Shown: piece by piece, positions 47,459 to 58,247 of the stretch | How the letters are laid out: every line of letters begins with the position of its first letter | Position numbering within the stretch: position 1 is the first letter of the stretch | Assembly: GCF_046630445.1 (NCBI RefSeq) | Contig: NC_092340.1 | Location: 33,936,001 to 34,000,000, forward strand | Length of the DNA stretch: 64,000 bases | Source of the DNA: Rutidosis leptorrhynchoides | Taxonomy: Eukaryota; Streptophyta; Magnoliopsida; Asterales; Asteraceae | Reading direction: 5' to 3' | Program-made: the position numbers and the translations under genes | The notes under the pieces: generated by a model | Seen by the model: the letters and a program-made list of their open reading frames with translations, nothing else | Databases searched by the model: none | Told to the model about the DNA's origin: nothing

Positions 47459-47926
47459 TGATAATGCTAAAAACGAACATATATTTCATAGCATTATTCC
47501 TCAAGAAAGACAAGCTTTTAGTTGCAATTGTTCTATTTACAAGTGATATTCGTTTAAATAATAAAAGGTGAAGACAAAAGACAGATTCGACGAATTGAAG
47601 ACGCAAACGACCAAAAAGCTCAAAAGAACAAAAGACAATCAAAAAGGTTCCAATTATTGATAAGAAACGTCTCGAAATTACAGAAGTACAAGATTCAAAA
47701 CGCAAAGTACAAGATATTAAATTGTACGCGAGGACGTTCGAAAATCCGGAACCGGGACTAGAGTCAACTCTTAACGCTCGACGCAACGGACTAAAAATTA
47801 CAAGTTAACTATGTATATAAATATAATATAATATATAATTAATTATATTAATTATATATATATTATATATATATATTAAAAACCGTCGGCAGCAAGAAAC
47901 TCCAAGGGTGTGAGCTGTAAATACAT

Positions 47927-47972
47927 CTCCGCGACTCGCGGAGTTTTAAGGGCATTTTGCCGCGAGTCGCGG
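47927..47972. promoter_or_regulatory. GC palindrome pair upstream of the LTR TATA box
   Basis: CTCCGCGACTCGCGGAG (47927-47943, 8-bp arms) and CCGCGAGTCGCGG (47960-47972) have centres at 47935 and 47966, 31 bp apart. They end 21 bases before the TATA box (47994). Repeated in the right LTR at 62805-62850. A promoter role is inference from position. Confidence 0.7.
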
Positions 47973-47993
47973 AGCCCCAATTTTCAACTCTGG

Positions 47994-48001
47994 CTATAAA
48001 G
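47994..48001 (+). promoter_or_regulatory. Athila LTR TATA box
   Basis: CTATAAAG inside TGGCTATAAAGCCA, itself a small inverted repeat. It is about 536 bases into the LTR, the only good TATA box near the palindrome pair. Same in the right LTR at 62872-62879. Confidence 0.55.
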
Positions 48002-49451
48002 CCAACCGAATTCTGATCAAATTTCATCATCTTTTTTCTTCTCATTCATACGAGTAATATATATATATAATTTATATTTTAATTTTAATTTTAATTTTAA
48101 TTCTAATAATAAGGGTATGTTAGCGAATGTTGTAAGGGTGTAAGTCGAAATTCTGTCCGTGTAACGCTACGCTATTTTTAATCATTGTAAGTTATGTTCA
48201 ACCTTTTTACATTAATGTCTCGTAGCTAAGTTATTATTATGCTTATTTAAAACGAAGTAATCATGATGTTGGGCTAATTACTAAAATTGGGATGTTGGGC
48301 TTTGTACCATAATTGGGGTTTGGACAAAAGAACGACACTTGTGGAAATTAGACTATGGGCTATTAATGGGCTTTATATTTGTTTAACTAAATGAAAGTTT
48401 GTTAATGTTAATATAAAGATTTACAATTGGGCGTCCCTATAAATTACCATATACACTCGATCGGACACGATGGGCGGGGTATTTATATGTACGAATAATC
48501 GTTCATTTAACCGGACACGGGAATGGATTAATAGCCACTAGAATAATTAAAACAGGGGTGAAATTACATTCAAGGGTAATTGGTGTAATTGTTAACAAAG
48601 TAGTAAAACCTTGATTTACACGCAGTCGATAACCTGGTGTATTCATTAAACAAAGTATTAAAACCTTGTTACAATTCGAATCCCCAATTAGTTGGAATAT
48701 TTAACTTCGGGTATAATAATAATTTGACAAGGACACTTGCAATTTATATTTATGACTGATGGACTGTTATGGACAAAAACCAGACGGACATATTAAATAA
48801 TCCAGGACAAAGGACAATTAACCCATGGGCATAAAACTAAAATCAACACGTCAAACATCATGATTACGGAAGTTTAAATAAGCATAATTCTTTTATTTCA
48901 TATTTAATTTCTTTTATTTTATATTTAATTGCACTTCTAATTATCGCACTTTTATTTATTGTTATTTAATCGCACTTTTAATTATCGTACTTTTTAATTA
49001 TCGAAATTTTATTATATCGCATTTTTATTATTCGCAATTTCATTATCGTTATTTACTTTACGCTTTAATTTAAGTCTTGTATTTATTTTATATTTTACAT
49101 TAGGTTTTAACTGCGACTAAAGTCTTAAAATCGACAAACCGGTCATTAAACGGTAAAAACCCCCCTTTATAATAATAATATTACTTATATATATGTTTGT
49201 ATTTTTATAAAAGTAAACTAATATAGCGTTGAGCTTTGTTTAAAGATTTCCCTGTGGAACGAACCGGACTTACTAAAAACTACACTACTGTACGATTAGG
49301 TACACTGCCTATAAGTGTTGTAGCAAGGTTTAAGTATATCCATTCTATAAATAAATAAATATCTTGTGTAAAATTGTATCGTATTTAATAGTATTTTTCT
49401 AGTAAAATATTAACTATTTTATATACCCCTCGCTTTGACATCAAGTATTTT

Positions 49452-49469
49452 TGGCGCCGCTGCCGGGGA
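49452..49469 (+). other. Athila primer binding site
   Basis: TGGCGCCGCTGCCGGGGA lies 8 bases after the LTR. It differs by one base from TGGCGCCGTTGCCGGGGA, the tRNA-Asp-type site common to Athila/Tat elements. Confidence 0.85.
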
Positions 49470-50866
49470 AACGCCGAAGCGAAACGCCATATTTTTAAAT
49501 TTTAAATTATAATTTGTTTTTGTAAAATTTATATTTTTGTTTTAAAAAAAAATTAAAAAGATATAAAAAATTAAAAAATCTTTTAAAACCGAAAAAAAAA
49601 AGTATTTTAAATATATTTTTAAGTTTTTCTTTTATTTTTACAAAATTATAAAGTATTTTAAGTTTATTTTTAGTTTTTAAAATTAAGTTTTATTTTAATT
49701 ATATATATATTTATCTTTTAAATATAAAACATAAAATAATAAAAAAAAAAATAAAGAAAACGCGTAAAAACTCAACCCTGTCAACAGAATTTCTGAACCC
49801 CGCGACTCGCGGGGTTTTCTTCTTTAATTGCCGCGACTCGCGGAGATCATCTGACAGGCGACAAGGAAGCCCTAAATCTGCTTTAATTACGGTTTTAATT
49901 AATTATTATTATTATTTAAACCTAATTATTATTATTATTATTATTAGTTTTATTTTTACTTTTTACTTTTTATTTATATATTTTAGTTAAATTAGTTTTA
50001 TTAAAATTGTAAAATTAGTAGTTTTATAAAATAAATAATATAAAAATAATATTTTTATAAAAATTGTACTTTTTACAACTTTTTGTATATTTTTATATTT
50101 TGTACCTTTTTAATCGTTGTAGCATAACTTTTGTATTTTTAGCTCATAATTAATTTTAATCTTAGTTTTTGCTATAGTAATTTTTACTCCTAGATTTTTA
50201 GGCTTTGCCGTAGAATTCCTTAAGTGCTTTTTCTTTAGACTAAGATTTAGGTGCTTTATAATTTTGCGACGCCTTTTTAAGTTTTAGTTTCTTTTTAAGT
50301 TATTTCCATTTGGGATTTAGTTTCTCCTGTAAGCCTTAATATTTTTAGACACCTTTTACTATGTATCAATTATCATTCCAATTAGTAATCTCAATTTGCG
50401 ATTATAATTTTAAGTTAGTTGTAGTAATAAGGTTAGGTTAGTAAAGTATTTTTAAGTTTTTATAAGTCACCTTTTATTTTTCCGTCACCTTTTATTTTTC
50501 AACCATTTTTTCCTTTTCAACCTTTTGCGACGAACTCTTTTTCTCTCTTATTTCTCGCTATTCTAGTTTTTAGGACTTAGAATTTTTTCTACTTCTTATC
50601 TAAATTTCTTAAAATTACGAAAATTTATTTTAAGTGGTTAAATTGATAGACATCAAAATTTTCTGGTTCGTAGTAATAGTTGGATTTGTACGTGGACCGG
50701 GTTATTGGAGCCAAACAGTCCTCAATTATATTGAGACCAAACGAATCCTGCCCCTCTGCTGCATCTTTTGGCTATTCGAAACGTGGGCAAAATCAGAAAA
50801 GTCTATTGATTGGATAACTTATTATAATTTTTCTTTCCTTTTTAAAACTAATAGGATATTCAGTGA
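49470..50866 (+). other. Athila leader (non-coding, AT-rich)
   Basis: A 1.4-kb leader of A- and T-runs without a supported gene. It holds the second palindrome pair: AACCCCGCGA/TCGCGGGGTT arms at 49796-49816 (centre 49806) and CCGCGACTCGCGG at 49831-49843 (centre 49837). The 93-codon reading at 50634-50915 overlaps the gag start in another frame and is not supported. Confidence 0.7.
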
Positions 50867-53800
50867 ATGCACCGAGCAAGACGTTCATCACCTTTTGTAC
50901 GTTCACCACCTGTAACTAGATCAAGACATCGTTTAACAAATATAACCGCCGTTGATTTTTCTTTAGAATCGTCATCTAGTCAACCAAGTACTTCAGTTCA
51001 AATTTCCGATAATCCATTTTTTGAACCCAACCTCACAATTGAGAATCCAGAGAATATTCAGGAACGGTTCGTAGATCCTGAACCACTAAACTTTCCTCCG
51101 GAGCCACCAATCATTCAAACAGAGATTGTTGAAGAACGAACTATTAAAACAGAATCATTTAGTGATACCGATTCAACAAATTCAATTATGGAGAATCTGG
51201 AACCTTTAAGTATGGAAGACCGAATGAGAGCTAAACGCACTGGCCAAGGTCACGCAATTACTCATCCAGACATTAATGCGCCAGATTATGAAATCAAAGG
51301 ACAAATTCTACACATGGTGACTAATCAATGCCAATTTAGTGGTGCACCGAAGGAAGATCCAAATGAACATCTACGTACCTTTAATAGGATCTGCACACTA
51401 TTTAAAATACGAGAAGTGGAGGATGAACAGATATATCTCATGTTATTTCCCTGGACTTTAAAGGGAGAAGCCAAAGATTGGTTGGAATCGTTACCTGAAG
51501 GGGCGATTGATACATGGGACGTTTTAATTGACAAATTTCTTAAACAATTCTTTCCTGCATCTAAAGCCGTAAGACTTCAAGCAGAAATTGTTACATTCAC
51601 ACAAAAACCAAATGAAACTCTATATGAGGCGTGGACAAGATATGGAAAGTTATTAAGAGGATGTCCGCAACATGGTTTAGACACCTGTCAAATAGTACAA
51701 ATATTTTACCGAGGATGCGACATCACTACAAGAAAAGACATAGATATAGCAGCTGGTGGTTCTATTATGAAGAAAACCGAAACTGATGCTTACAAAATTA
51801 TTGATAACACTGCTTCCCACTCACATGAGTGGCACCAAGAAAAAGATATCATTAGATCATCTAAAGCAGCTAGAGCCGATTCTAGCCATGACTTAGATTC
51901 CATTTCCGCAAAGATAGATGCTTTCGAGAGACGAATGGAAAAGATGACTAAGGATATTCATTCAATACGAATTAGTTGTGAGCAGTGTGGAGGACCACAT
52001 TTGACAAAAGATTGTCTCAGTATTGAATTAACAATGGAACAAAGAGAGAATATTTCATACATAAACCAAAGGCCTGGAAATAATTATCAGAATAATTATC
52101 AACCGCCAAGACCGATTTACAATCAAAACCAGAATTATAACCGAAATATTCCATACAACAACCAACAAGGTCCTAGCAATCAACAAGTATCCAATAATAC
52201 TTACAATCAGCAAAGACCAAATTTTCAAAACAAACCACCACAACAAACCGATGATAAAAAGCCGAATTTAGAAGATATGATGACAAAGCTAGTTGAAACT
52301 CAAACGCAGTTTTTCACATCTCAGAAACAAACAAATGAACAAAATGCTCAAGCATTTAGAAATCAACAAGCTTCTATTCAAAATCTGGAACAAGAAGTAA
52401 GTAACCTAGCAAGGTTAATAGGTGAAAGAAAACCGGGAAGTCTACCTAGTGATACAAACGCTAACCCCCGGAATGAAACAGCTAAAGCTATTACCACAAG
52501 AAGTGGTACAACACTTAAACCACCTGAAATACCTGTAACTTCTGATGAAACTATTCCTACTCCACAAGAACCACAACCTGATCAAGATAAGGAAAAAGAA
52601 CCGGTAGTTGAAAAGGTTAATAAAGATAACACAGTTAAGGATAAACCTTATGTTAAACCATACCAACCACCACTTCCTTACCCGAGTAAAATGAAAAAAG
52701 AAAAACTTGAAGCCGAGCAATCCAAATTCTTGGATATGTTTAAACAGATAAATGTAAATCTTCCTTTCATTGATGTGATTTCAGGAATGCCAAGGTATGC
52801 TAAATTCTTGAAAGATCTAATCACGAATAGAAAGAAAATGGAAGAACTCTCGGCTGTTACTATGAATGCTAATTGTTCAGCAGTGCTGTTGAATAAGATA
52901 CCAGAAAAACTATCTGATCCAGGAAGTTTCACAATTCCATGTTTTCTGGGTAGTCTTAGTTCAATAGAAGCATTGGCAGACTTAGGTGCTAGTATAAATC
53001 TAATGCCGTATTCACTATACGCTAAACTAGACCTTGGAGAATTGAAACCAACCAGAATAAGCATACAACTAGCCGATAGATCAATAAAATATCCTAGAGG
53101 GATAATGGAGAACATGCTAGTTAAAGTTGGTACTTTAGTATTTCCAGTAGATTTTGTTGTTTTGGACATGGAAGAAGATTCTCAAGTTCCTCTCATATTA
53201 GGAAGACCATTCTTAAACACGGCTAAAGCAATGATAGACGTGTTCGGTAAGAAACTGACCCTAAGTATAGAGGATGAGAGTGTTACCTTTTCAGTGGATA
53301 GAGCCATGCAACAACCACAATCTGCAGATGATACATGTTATTATATTCAAACTATAGATGCACATGCAGAATTATTAGAAGAATTTCCAGAATTACAAGG
53401 AACAGGAGAATGTTCTTTAGGAGAAGGTAATGAACCAATTGATGAAGCTGAAATGTTAGCTACACTTATAGCTAATGGATATGAACCAACAACAGAAGAA
53501 ATTCAAATGCTAAAAGAAGAAGACAGATATCGATATAAATCATCGATAGAAGAACCTCCGAAATTAGAGTTAAAGCCACTTCCAAACCATTTGGAATACG
53601 CTTATTTACATGGTGAATCTGAATTACCTGTAATAATATCGTCTTCTCTTACTGAAAATGAAAAATCACAACTCATTTCTGTGTTGAAAGCTCATAAACC
53701 AGCCATTGCATGGAAGATTCATGATATTAAAGGAATAAGTCCTTCGTATTGCACACATAAAATCCTTATGGAAGAAGGTCATAAAACGTATGTGCAACGC

Positions 53801-56473
53801 CAACGAAGACTAAATCCTAATATGCAAGATGTAGTTAAGAAAGAGATTATTAAACTGCTAGATGCAGGTTTGATATATCCAATTTCTGATAGTCCATGGG
53901 TAAGCCCAGTTCAATGCGTGCCTAAGAAGGGTGGCATGACTGTCATTACAAATGAGAAAAATGAGCTTATTCCTACTAGGACTGTAACAGGATGGCGTGT
54001 ATGTATTGATTATAGAAAATTAAATGACGCCACCAGAAAAGATCACTTTCCCTTACCTTTCATAGATCAAATGTTGGAAAGATTAGCCGGAAATAGTTAC
54101 TATTGTTTTCTAGATGGATTTTCCGGATATTTTCAAATTCCAATAGCACCCGAAGATCAAGAGAAAACCACATTCACGTGCCCTTATGGTACTTTTGCTT
54201 ACAAACGCATGCCATTTGGACTTTGTAACGCCCATGCAACCTTTCAAAGGTGTATGATGGCGATTTTTCACGACATGATAGAAGAATGCATGGAAGTATT
54301 CATGGATGACTTTTCAGTCTTCGGTGATACATTTAAATCATGTCTAGTTAATCTGGAACGAATGCTAATTAGATGCGAAAAATCAAATCTAGTACTTAAT
54401 TGGGAGAAATGCCATTTCATGGTTAAAGAAGGCATCGTTCTTGGACATAAAATTTCAAAAGAAGGAATTGAAGTGGATAGAGCTAAAGTAGATGTAATTG
54501 CTAAACTTCCACATCCCACCAATGTTAGAGGAGTTAGGAGTTTTCTAGGGCATGCCGGTTTTTACCGACGTTTCATAAAAGATTTTTCTAAAATTGCCAC
54601 TCCTATGAATAAACTCCTAGAAAAGGATGCGCCATTCATCTTTTCAGATGAGTGTATCAAATCTTTTAATATTCTTAAAGAGAAACTCACTCATGCACCG
54701 ATCATGATAACACCAAATTGGAATCTACCATTTGAACTAATGTGCGATGCAAGTGATTTTGCAATGGGAGCCGTTTTAGGACAAAGGATTGAAAAACGAT
54801 TTCAACCTATATATTATGCTAGTAAGACATTACAAGGAGCACAAACAAACTATACAACTACTGAAAAAGAACTCCTTGCTATTGTCTTTGCTTTTGACAA
54901 ATTTCGATCATATCTCGTTCTAGCAAAAACGGTGGTCTATACCGACCATTCTGCTCTTAGATACCTATTTTCAAAACAAGATGCTAAACCAAGATTAATC
55001 CGTTGGATCTTACTCTTACAAGAGTTTGATATTGAAATCCGAGATAAAAGAGGAGCAGAAAATCTCGCCGCTGATCATCTTTCTCGTCTTGAAAATCCCG
55101 AATTAGAAGTTCTAAATGAATCAGCCATACAAGACAACTTTCCTGATGAATATCTATTGAAGATAGATTATAAAGAAATCCCATGGTTTGCAGACTATGC
55201 AAATTATTTAGTATGTGGATTCCTTGAAAAAGGATTATCATACCAAAGACGAAAGAAATTCTTCAGTGATATAAAACACTATTTCTGGGAAGATCCACAT
55301 CTGTTTAAAAGTTGTCCCGATGGAATAATACGCCGATGTGTATTTGGAGATGAAGCTAGTAAAATTTTAAACCATTGTCACACAGGACCAACAGGAGGGC
55401 ATTATGGGCCTCAACTAACAGCAATAAAAGTTTATGACGCTGGATTCTATTGGCCTACAATTTACAAAGACGCACACCTTCTTTGCAAATCCTGTGATGC
55501 ATGTCAAAGGACCGGAAAAATAAGTCAACGTGATGAAATGCCACAAAATGTCATCCAAGTATGTGAAGTATTTGACATTTGGGGTATTGACTTTATGGGT
55601 CCATTTCCAAAATCTCATAATAATTTATATATACTCGTAGCCATTGATTATGTATCTAAATGGGCGGAAGCACAAGCTCTCCCAACTAATGATGCACGAG
55701 TTGTAGTCAACTTTTTAAAACGTCTTTTTGCAAGGTTTGGAACACCGAAAGCTTTAATAAGTGATCGGGGTACTCATTTCTGTAATAATCAACTTGAGAA
55801 AATTCTTAAAAGATATGGAGTAACTCATAAAATCTCCACCGCATATCATCCACAAACAAGTGGACAAGTTGAAAATACCAACCGAGCTTTAAAACGTATT
55901 CTAGAGAAAACCGTAGGATCAAATCCGAAGGAATGGTCCATTAAATTGGAGGATGCACTCTGGGCTTTTAGAACAGCCTACAAAACTCCAATTGGAACCA
56001 CACCTTTTAGACTTGTTTATGGAAAAGCATGTCATCTTCCAGTAGAAATTGAACACAAAGCATTTTGGGCTTTGAAGACATGTAATCTTGATTTACATGA
56101 AGCCGGACGTCTACGATTAAGTCAACTAAACGAATTAGAAGAATTAAGACATGAAGCATACGAAAATTCGTTAATCTATAAAGAAAGAACGAAGAAATGG
56201 CATGATAAAAGAATCAGAAGTTCAAAAGAATTTAAAGAAGGAGACAGAGTTCTTCTTTTCAATTCACGATTCAAGCTATTTCCTGGAAAATTGAAATCAA
56301 GATGGTCTGGACCATTCATAGTTAAAAGAGTTTTCCCATACGGAACAATAGAATTGATAAATTCAAATGGGATTGAATTTAAAGTTAATGGTCACAGAGT
56401 TAAACATTACATACAGGGTCCGATGGAAGTCGACAACGAAGTTAATCACAATTTCGACACCACAGCTAACTAA
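50867..56473 (+). CDS. Athila Gag-Pol polyprotein (1868 aa, intact)
   Basis: One open frame starts at ATGCACCGAGC. Gag is about residues 130-300 ([56 protein letters not shown]). A CX2CX3HX4C finger, [13 protein letters not shown], begins near 371, followed by an Asn/Gln-rich spacer. The aspartic protease is [16 protein letters not shown] (Asp near 705; DLGAS in place of DSG, usual for Athila). RT has [18 protein letters not shown] and FMDDFSVFG (Asp near 1147). RNase H has [14 protein letters not shown] (near 1294). Integrase has [12 protein letters not shown]...CDACQRTG, then [22 protein letters not shown] and [10 protein letters not shown]. No chromodomain follows. No stop or frameshift, so it may be functional. 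The product would assemble virus-like particles and carry out reverse transcription and integration. Confidence 0.96.
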   Translation: MHRARRSSPFVRSPPVTRSRHRLTNITAVDFSLESSSSQPSTSVQISDNPFFEPNLTIENPENIQERFVDPEPLNFPPEPPIIQTEIVEERTIKTESFSDTDSTNSIMENLEPLSMEDRMRAKRTGQGHAITHPDINAPDYEIKGQILHMVTNQCQFSGAPKEDPNEHLRTFNRICTLFKIREVEDEQIYLMLFPWTLKGEAKDWLESLPEGAIDTWDVLIDKFLKQFFPASKAVRLQAEIVTFTQKPNETLYEAWTRYGKLLRGCPQHGLDTCQIVQIFYRGCDITTRKDIDIAAGGSIMKKTETDAYKIIDNTASHSHEWHQEKDIIRSSKAARADSSHDLDSISAKIDAFERRMEKMTKDIHSIRISCEQCGGPHLTKDCLSIELTMEQRENISYINQRPGNNYQNNYQPPRPIYNQNQNYNRNIPYNNQQGPSNQQVSNNTYNQQRPNFQNKPPQQTDDKKPNLEDMMTKLVETQTQFFTSQKQTNEQNAQAFRNQQASIQNLEQEVSNLARLIGERKPGSLPSDTNANPRNETAKAITTRSGTTLKPPEIPVTSDETIPTPQEPQPDQDKEKEPVVEKVNKDNTVKDKPYVKPYQPPLPYPSKMKKEKLEAEQSKFLDMFKQINVNLPFIDVISGMPRYAKFLKDLITNRKKMEELSAVTMNANCSAVLLNKIPEKLSDPGSFTIPCFLGSLSSIEALADLGASINLMPYSLYAKLDLGELKPTRISIQLADRSIKYPRGIMENMLVKVGTLVFPVDFVVLDMEEDSQVPLILGRPFLNTAKAMIDVFGKKLTLSIEDESVTFSVDRAMQQPQSADDTCYYIQTIDAHAELLEEFPELQGTGECSLGEGNEPIDEAEMLATLIANGYEPTTEEIQMLKEEDRYRYKSSIEEPPKLELKPLPNHLEYAYLHGESELPVIISSSLTENEKSQLISVLKAHKPAIAWKIHDIKGISPSYCTHKILMEEGHKTYVQRQRRLNPNMQDVVKKEIIKLLDAGLIYPISDSPWVSPVQCVPKKGGMTVITNEKNELIPTRTVTGWRVCIDYRKLNDATRKDHFPLPFIDQMLERLAGNSYYCFLDGFSGYFQIPIAPEDQEKTTFTCPYGTFAYKRMPFGLCNAHATFQRCMMAIFHDMIEECMEVFMDDFSVFGDTFKSCLVNLERMLIRCEKSNLVLNWEKCHFMVKEGIVLGHKISKEGIEVDRAKVDVIAKLPHPTNVRGVRSFLGHAGFYRRFIKDFSKIATPMNKLLEKDAPFIFSDECIKSFNILKEKLTHAPIMITPNWNLPFELMCDASDFAMGAVLGQRIEKRFQPIYYASKTLQGAQTNYTTTEKELLAIVFAFDKFRSYLVLAKTVVYTDHSALRYLFSKQDAKPRLIRWILLLQEFDIEIRDKRGAENLAADHLSRLENPELEVLNESAIQDNFPDEYLLKIDYKEIPWFADYANYLVCGFLEKGLSYQRRKKFFSDIKHYFWEDPHLFKSCPDGIIRRCVFGDEASKILNHCHTGPTGGHYGPQLTAIKVYDAGFYWPTIYKDAHLLCKSCDACQRTGKISQRDEMPQNVIQVCEVFDIWGIDFMGPFPKSHNNLYILVAIDYVSKWAEAQALPTNDARVVVNFLKRLFARFGTPKALISDRGTHFCNNQLEKILKRYGVTHKISTAYHPQTSGQVENTNRALKRILEKTVGSNPKEWSIKLEDALWAFRTAYKTPIGTTPFRLVYGKACHLPVEIEHKAFWALKTCNLDLHEAGRLRLSQLNELEELRHEAYENSLIYKERTKKWHDKRIRSSKEFKEGDRVLLFNSRFKLFPGKLKSRWSGPFIVKRVFPYGTIELINSNGIEFKVNGHRVKHYIQGPMEVDNEVNHNFDTTAN

Positions 56474-56480
56474 GTGTGGG
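56472..56480 (+). other. PPT-like motif AAGTGTGGG after gag-pol
   Basis: AAGTGTGGGGAGA directly overlaps the gag-pol stop region. The same core is at 60712, 61052 and in the 3' PPT at 62322. Confidence 0.6.
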
Positions 56481-56646
56481 GAGAATCAAGTCTTTAAAGG
56501 ATAATATGTATTTCTGTTAGAGTTAGATTGTCTGTTTTCGTGTAGTTCTCGAAAATGGAACCCGAATGGTCTTTCCCTAGCAGACCCTAAAGAACTAGTC
56601 TTCTCCCCCCATTCTGAATTTTTATTTTTTTTTAGGTTTTTACAAA

Positions 56647-57063
56647 ATGAAGACTGCCTGTGAACTAAACCATGGTCTAATGCTACACGCTTTGATCACT
56701 AAACGTAATAATGACATACTACCGAGTGAATTAGTATCAGTAATCAGAGAAAGAATGGACGGAGTTAGAAAAGGATCCAGATGCGAAGATAATAAGTTAC
56801 AATTTGGTAAAGGAAAATCAAAATCCGCAGCGAAAAGAAGAGCACGACACCTAGAACGATGTCACAAATGCGGAAAATGGTCACATGGAGGTAAATGTTC
56901 AAATAATCAAACCTATTCAAATACCGAATTTGTTACTTTATGCAGAGACGGACCGTTCATATGTTTAGAAGAAAAGACAATGAATGCTCGAGGTTACGCC
57001 TATGCAGCCATGGAAAACCAATTAAACCGACTATCTTATGAATATAATAGATCATATAACTAA
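56647..57063 (+). CDS. Small basic Cys-motif ORF of Athila (138 aa), putative nucleic-acid-binding protein
   Basis: An open ORF 173 bases after the gag-pol stop. The start context is ACAAAATGAAG, and a T-rich run ending TTTTAG just upstream resembles a 3' splice site. The centre is strongly basic (KGKSKSAAKRRARHLER, residues ~55-71) and runs directly into a Cys motif CHKCGKWSHGGKC (Cys72, Cys75, His80, Cys84; CX2CX4HX3C). A basic block abutting a short Cys motif is the build of the Cys-rich nucleic-acid-binding proteins of carlaviruses and relatives. This is a similarity of layout read by eye, not a proven homology. It could equally be a duplicated, modified Gag zinc knuckle. It lies between pol and the env-like gene. 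A nuclear or RNA-binding accessory role is inferred. Confidence 0.65.
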   Translation: MKTACELNHGLMLHALITKRNNDILPSELVSVIRERMDGVRKGSRCEDNKLQFGKGKSKSAAKRRARHLERCHKCGKWSHGGKCSNNQTYSNTEFVTLCRDGPFICLEEKTMNARGYAYAAMENQLNRLSYEYNRSYN

Positions 57064-58247
57064 GAAATCTATTTCACAGGTATGTCTGTACAGTTTTTAT
57101 TTATATTTATTTTTAACCTTTTGATAATAAACGCAAATTTGTTCGCTAAAAAGTATTAAATTGGTATTGAATAAAATTAGGTTTGGCGACCGAAATTATT
57201 GATAGCATTTAAAAAATTTATTACATCACTGCGAAATTTAACGTTTATTCTTAAGGTATAAATATCTTTAATCAATCAACCCAAAATATTTCAAAAATTC
57301 GTCATGAGTTAAATTAGGTCTTTGAACCGAAATTACTTTACCGAAAAGAGGGGCGCATATTTTTGATAATATTTGATTGATTAAAGTGGGATAAAAAGAC
57401 AAAAAGATTTTTAATTTATTTTTTTTACCATGTTTTTAATCTTAATATTTAAATCTTAAATTAATATTGTAAACTTTGTAAAAACAATATATTTAAAATA
57501 TTTGAAAAATTAATATAAGTTTGATATGAATTTATAAATTTTTAAATTAAGTTTAGTGTGAATTTTTAATTTTTAAAATATGAATTTTTAATTTTATGCA
57601 TTTCAAATTTTAAGTTTGGTGTGAATTTTTAATAATAATTTTGAATTTTATATTTAAGTTGTGTGAATTTAAAAACAAAAATTTACTTTATCTCATTAAG
57701 TTAAGAATATGATTTTTAAAATTCGTCGTAAGTTGAAGACTAGGTCTTTGAACCGAAATTGCTTTACCCGAGGGAGGGACGAGAACTTTTATTATCATTA
57801 TTTTTAATCTTATTGAATTAAAGTATGCCAAAAACATTGAAAAAACCCAAAAATCTTAGCTTTTAAAACAATCGCTACAAAAAGACAAATTTTAAAATTT
57901 TGTCGAAGGACGGACTAGGACATCGATCCGAAACGACCTCGTCCTAAATAACAAGGGAAACAAAATTTTAAAATTAATTACTTAATTGTTTTAATAAGTT
58001 AATGATTATAAAAAAAAAAAAAAAAAAAAAAAGCAAACTCCGCGACTCGCGGAGTTTGAAGTGCAAACCTCCGCGACTCGCGGAGATACCGGATTACAGA
58101 AAAAAAAATAAGAGCTGCAAACGATCAGTAACTCCCCCACACACAAAACAGAATCATACAGCTCGAAAATAACTGCGAAAAAACCCGAAAATCACCCCCA
58201 AAAATCTCAATTTTTAACCGTTAATCACCAAATTTTTTGCTAAAATC
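57064..58247 (+). other. Athila spacer between the basic ORF and the env-like gene
   Basis: No ORF is supported. It contains a degenerate 40-bp repeat (57316-57355 and 57742-57781: AGGTCTTTGAACCGAAATT followed by a purine-rich GGG tract). A third, weaker form is near 57905-57945. There is also poly-A at 58010-58032, the third palindrome pair, and a C/A-rich stretch from about 58128 that resembles a plant mRNA leader. Confidence 0.6.
58035..58085. promoter_or_regulatory. GC palindrome pair upstream of the env-like gene
   Basis: AAACTCCGCGA/TCGCGGAGTTT arms (58035-58057, centre 58046) and CTCCGCGACTCGCGGAG (58069-58085, centre 58077) are again 31 bp apart. They precede the leader-like stretch of the env-like gene by about 50 bases. 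No clear TATA box follows. Confidence 0.6.

Larger units (their letters stand above)
47459..49443 (+). repeat. Athila left LTR (1985 bp)
   Basis: It starts TGATAATGC after the purine-rich AAGTGTGGGAATATT and ends GACATCA, followed by AGTATTT and the PBS. Compared base by base at a constant offset of 14878, it differs from the right LTR by one substitution (A48614/G63492) over the 1664 bp available, with no indel seen. A palindrome pair and a TATA box lie inside. Confidence 0.9.

Noticed and set aside
47442..47786. 114-aa minus-strand ORF, repeated at 62320-62664
   Set aside because: It crosses the PPT/LTR boundary and exists twice only because the LTR region is duplicated.
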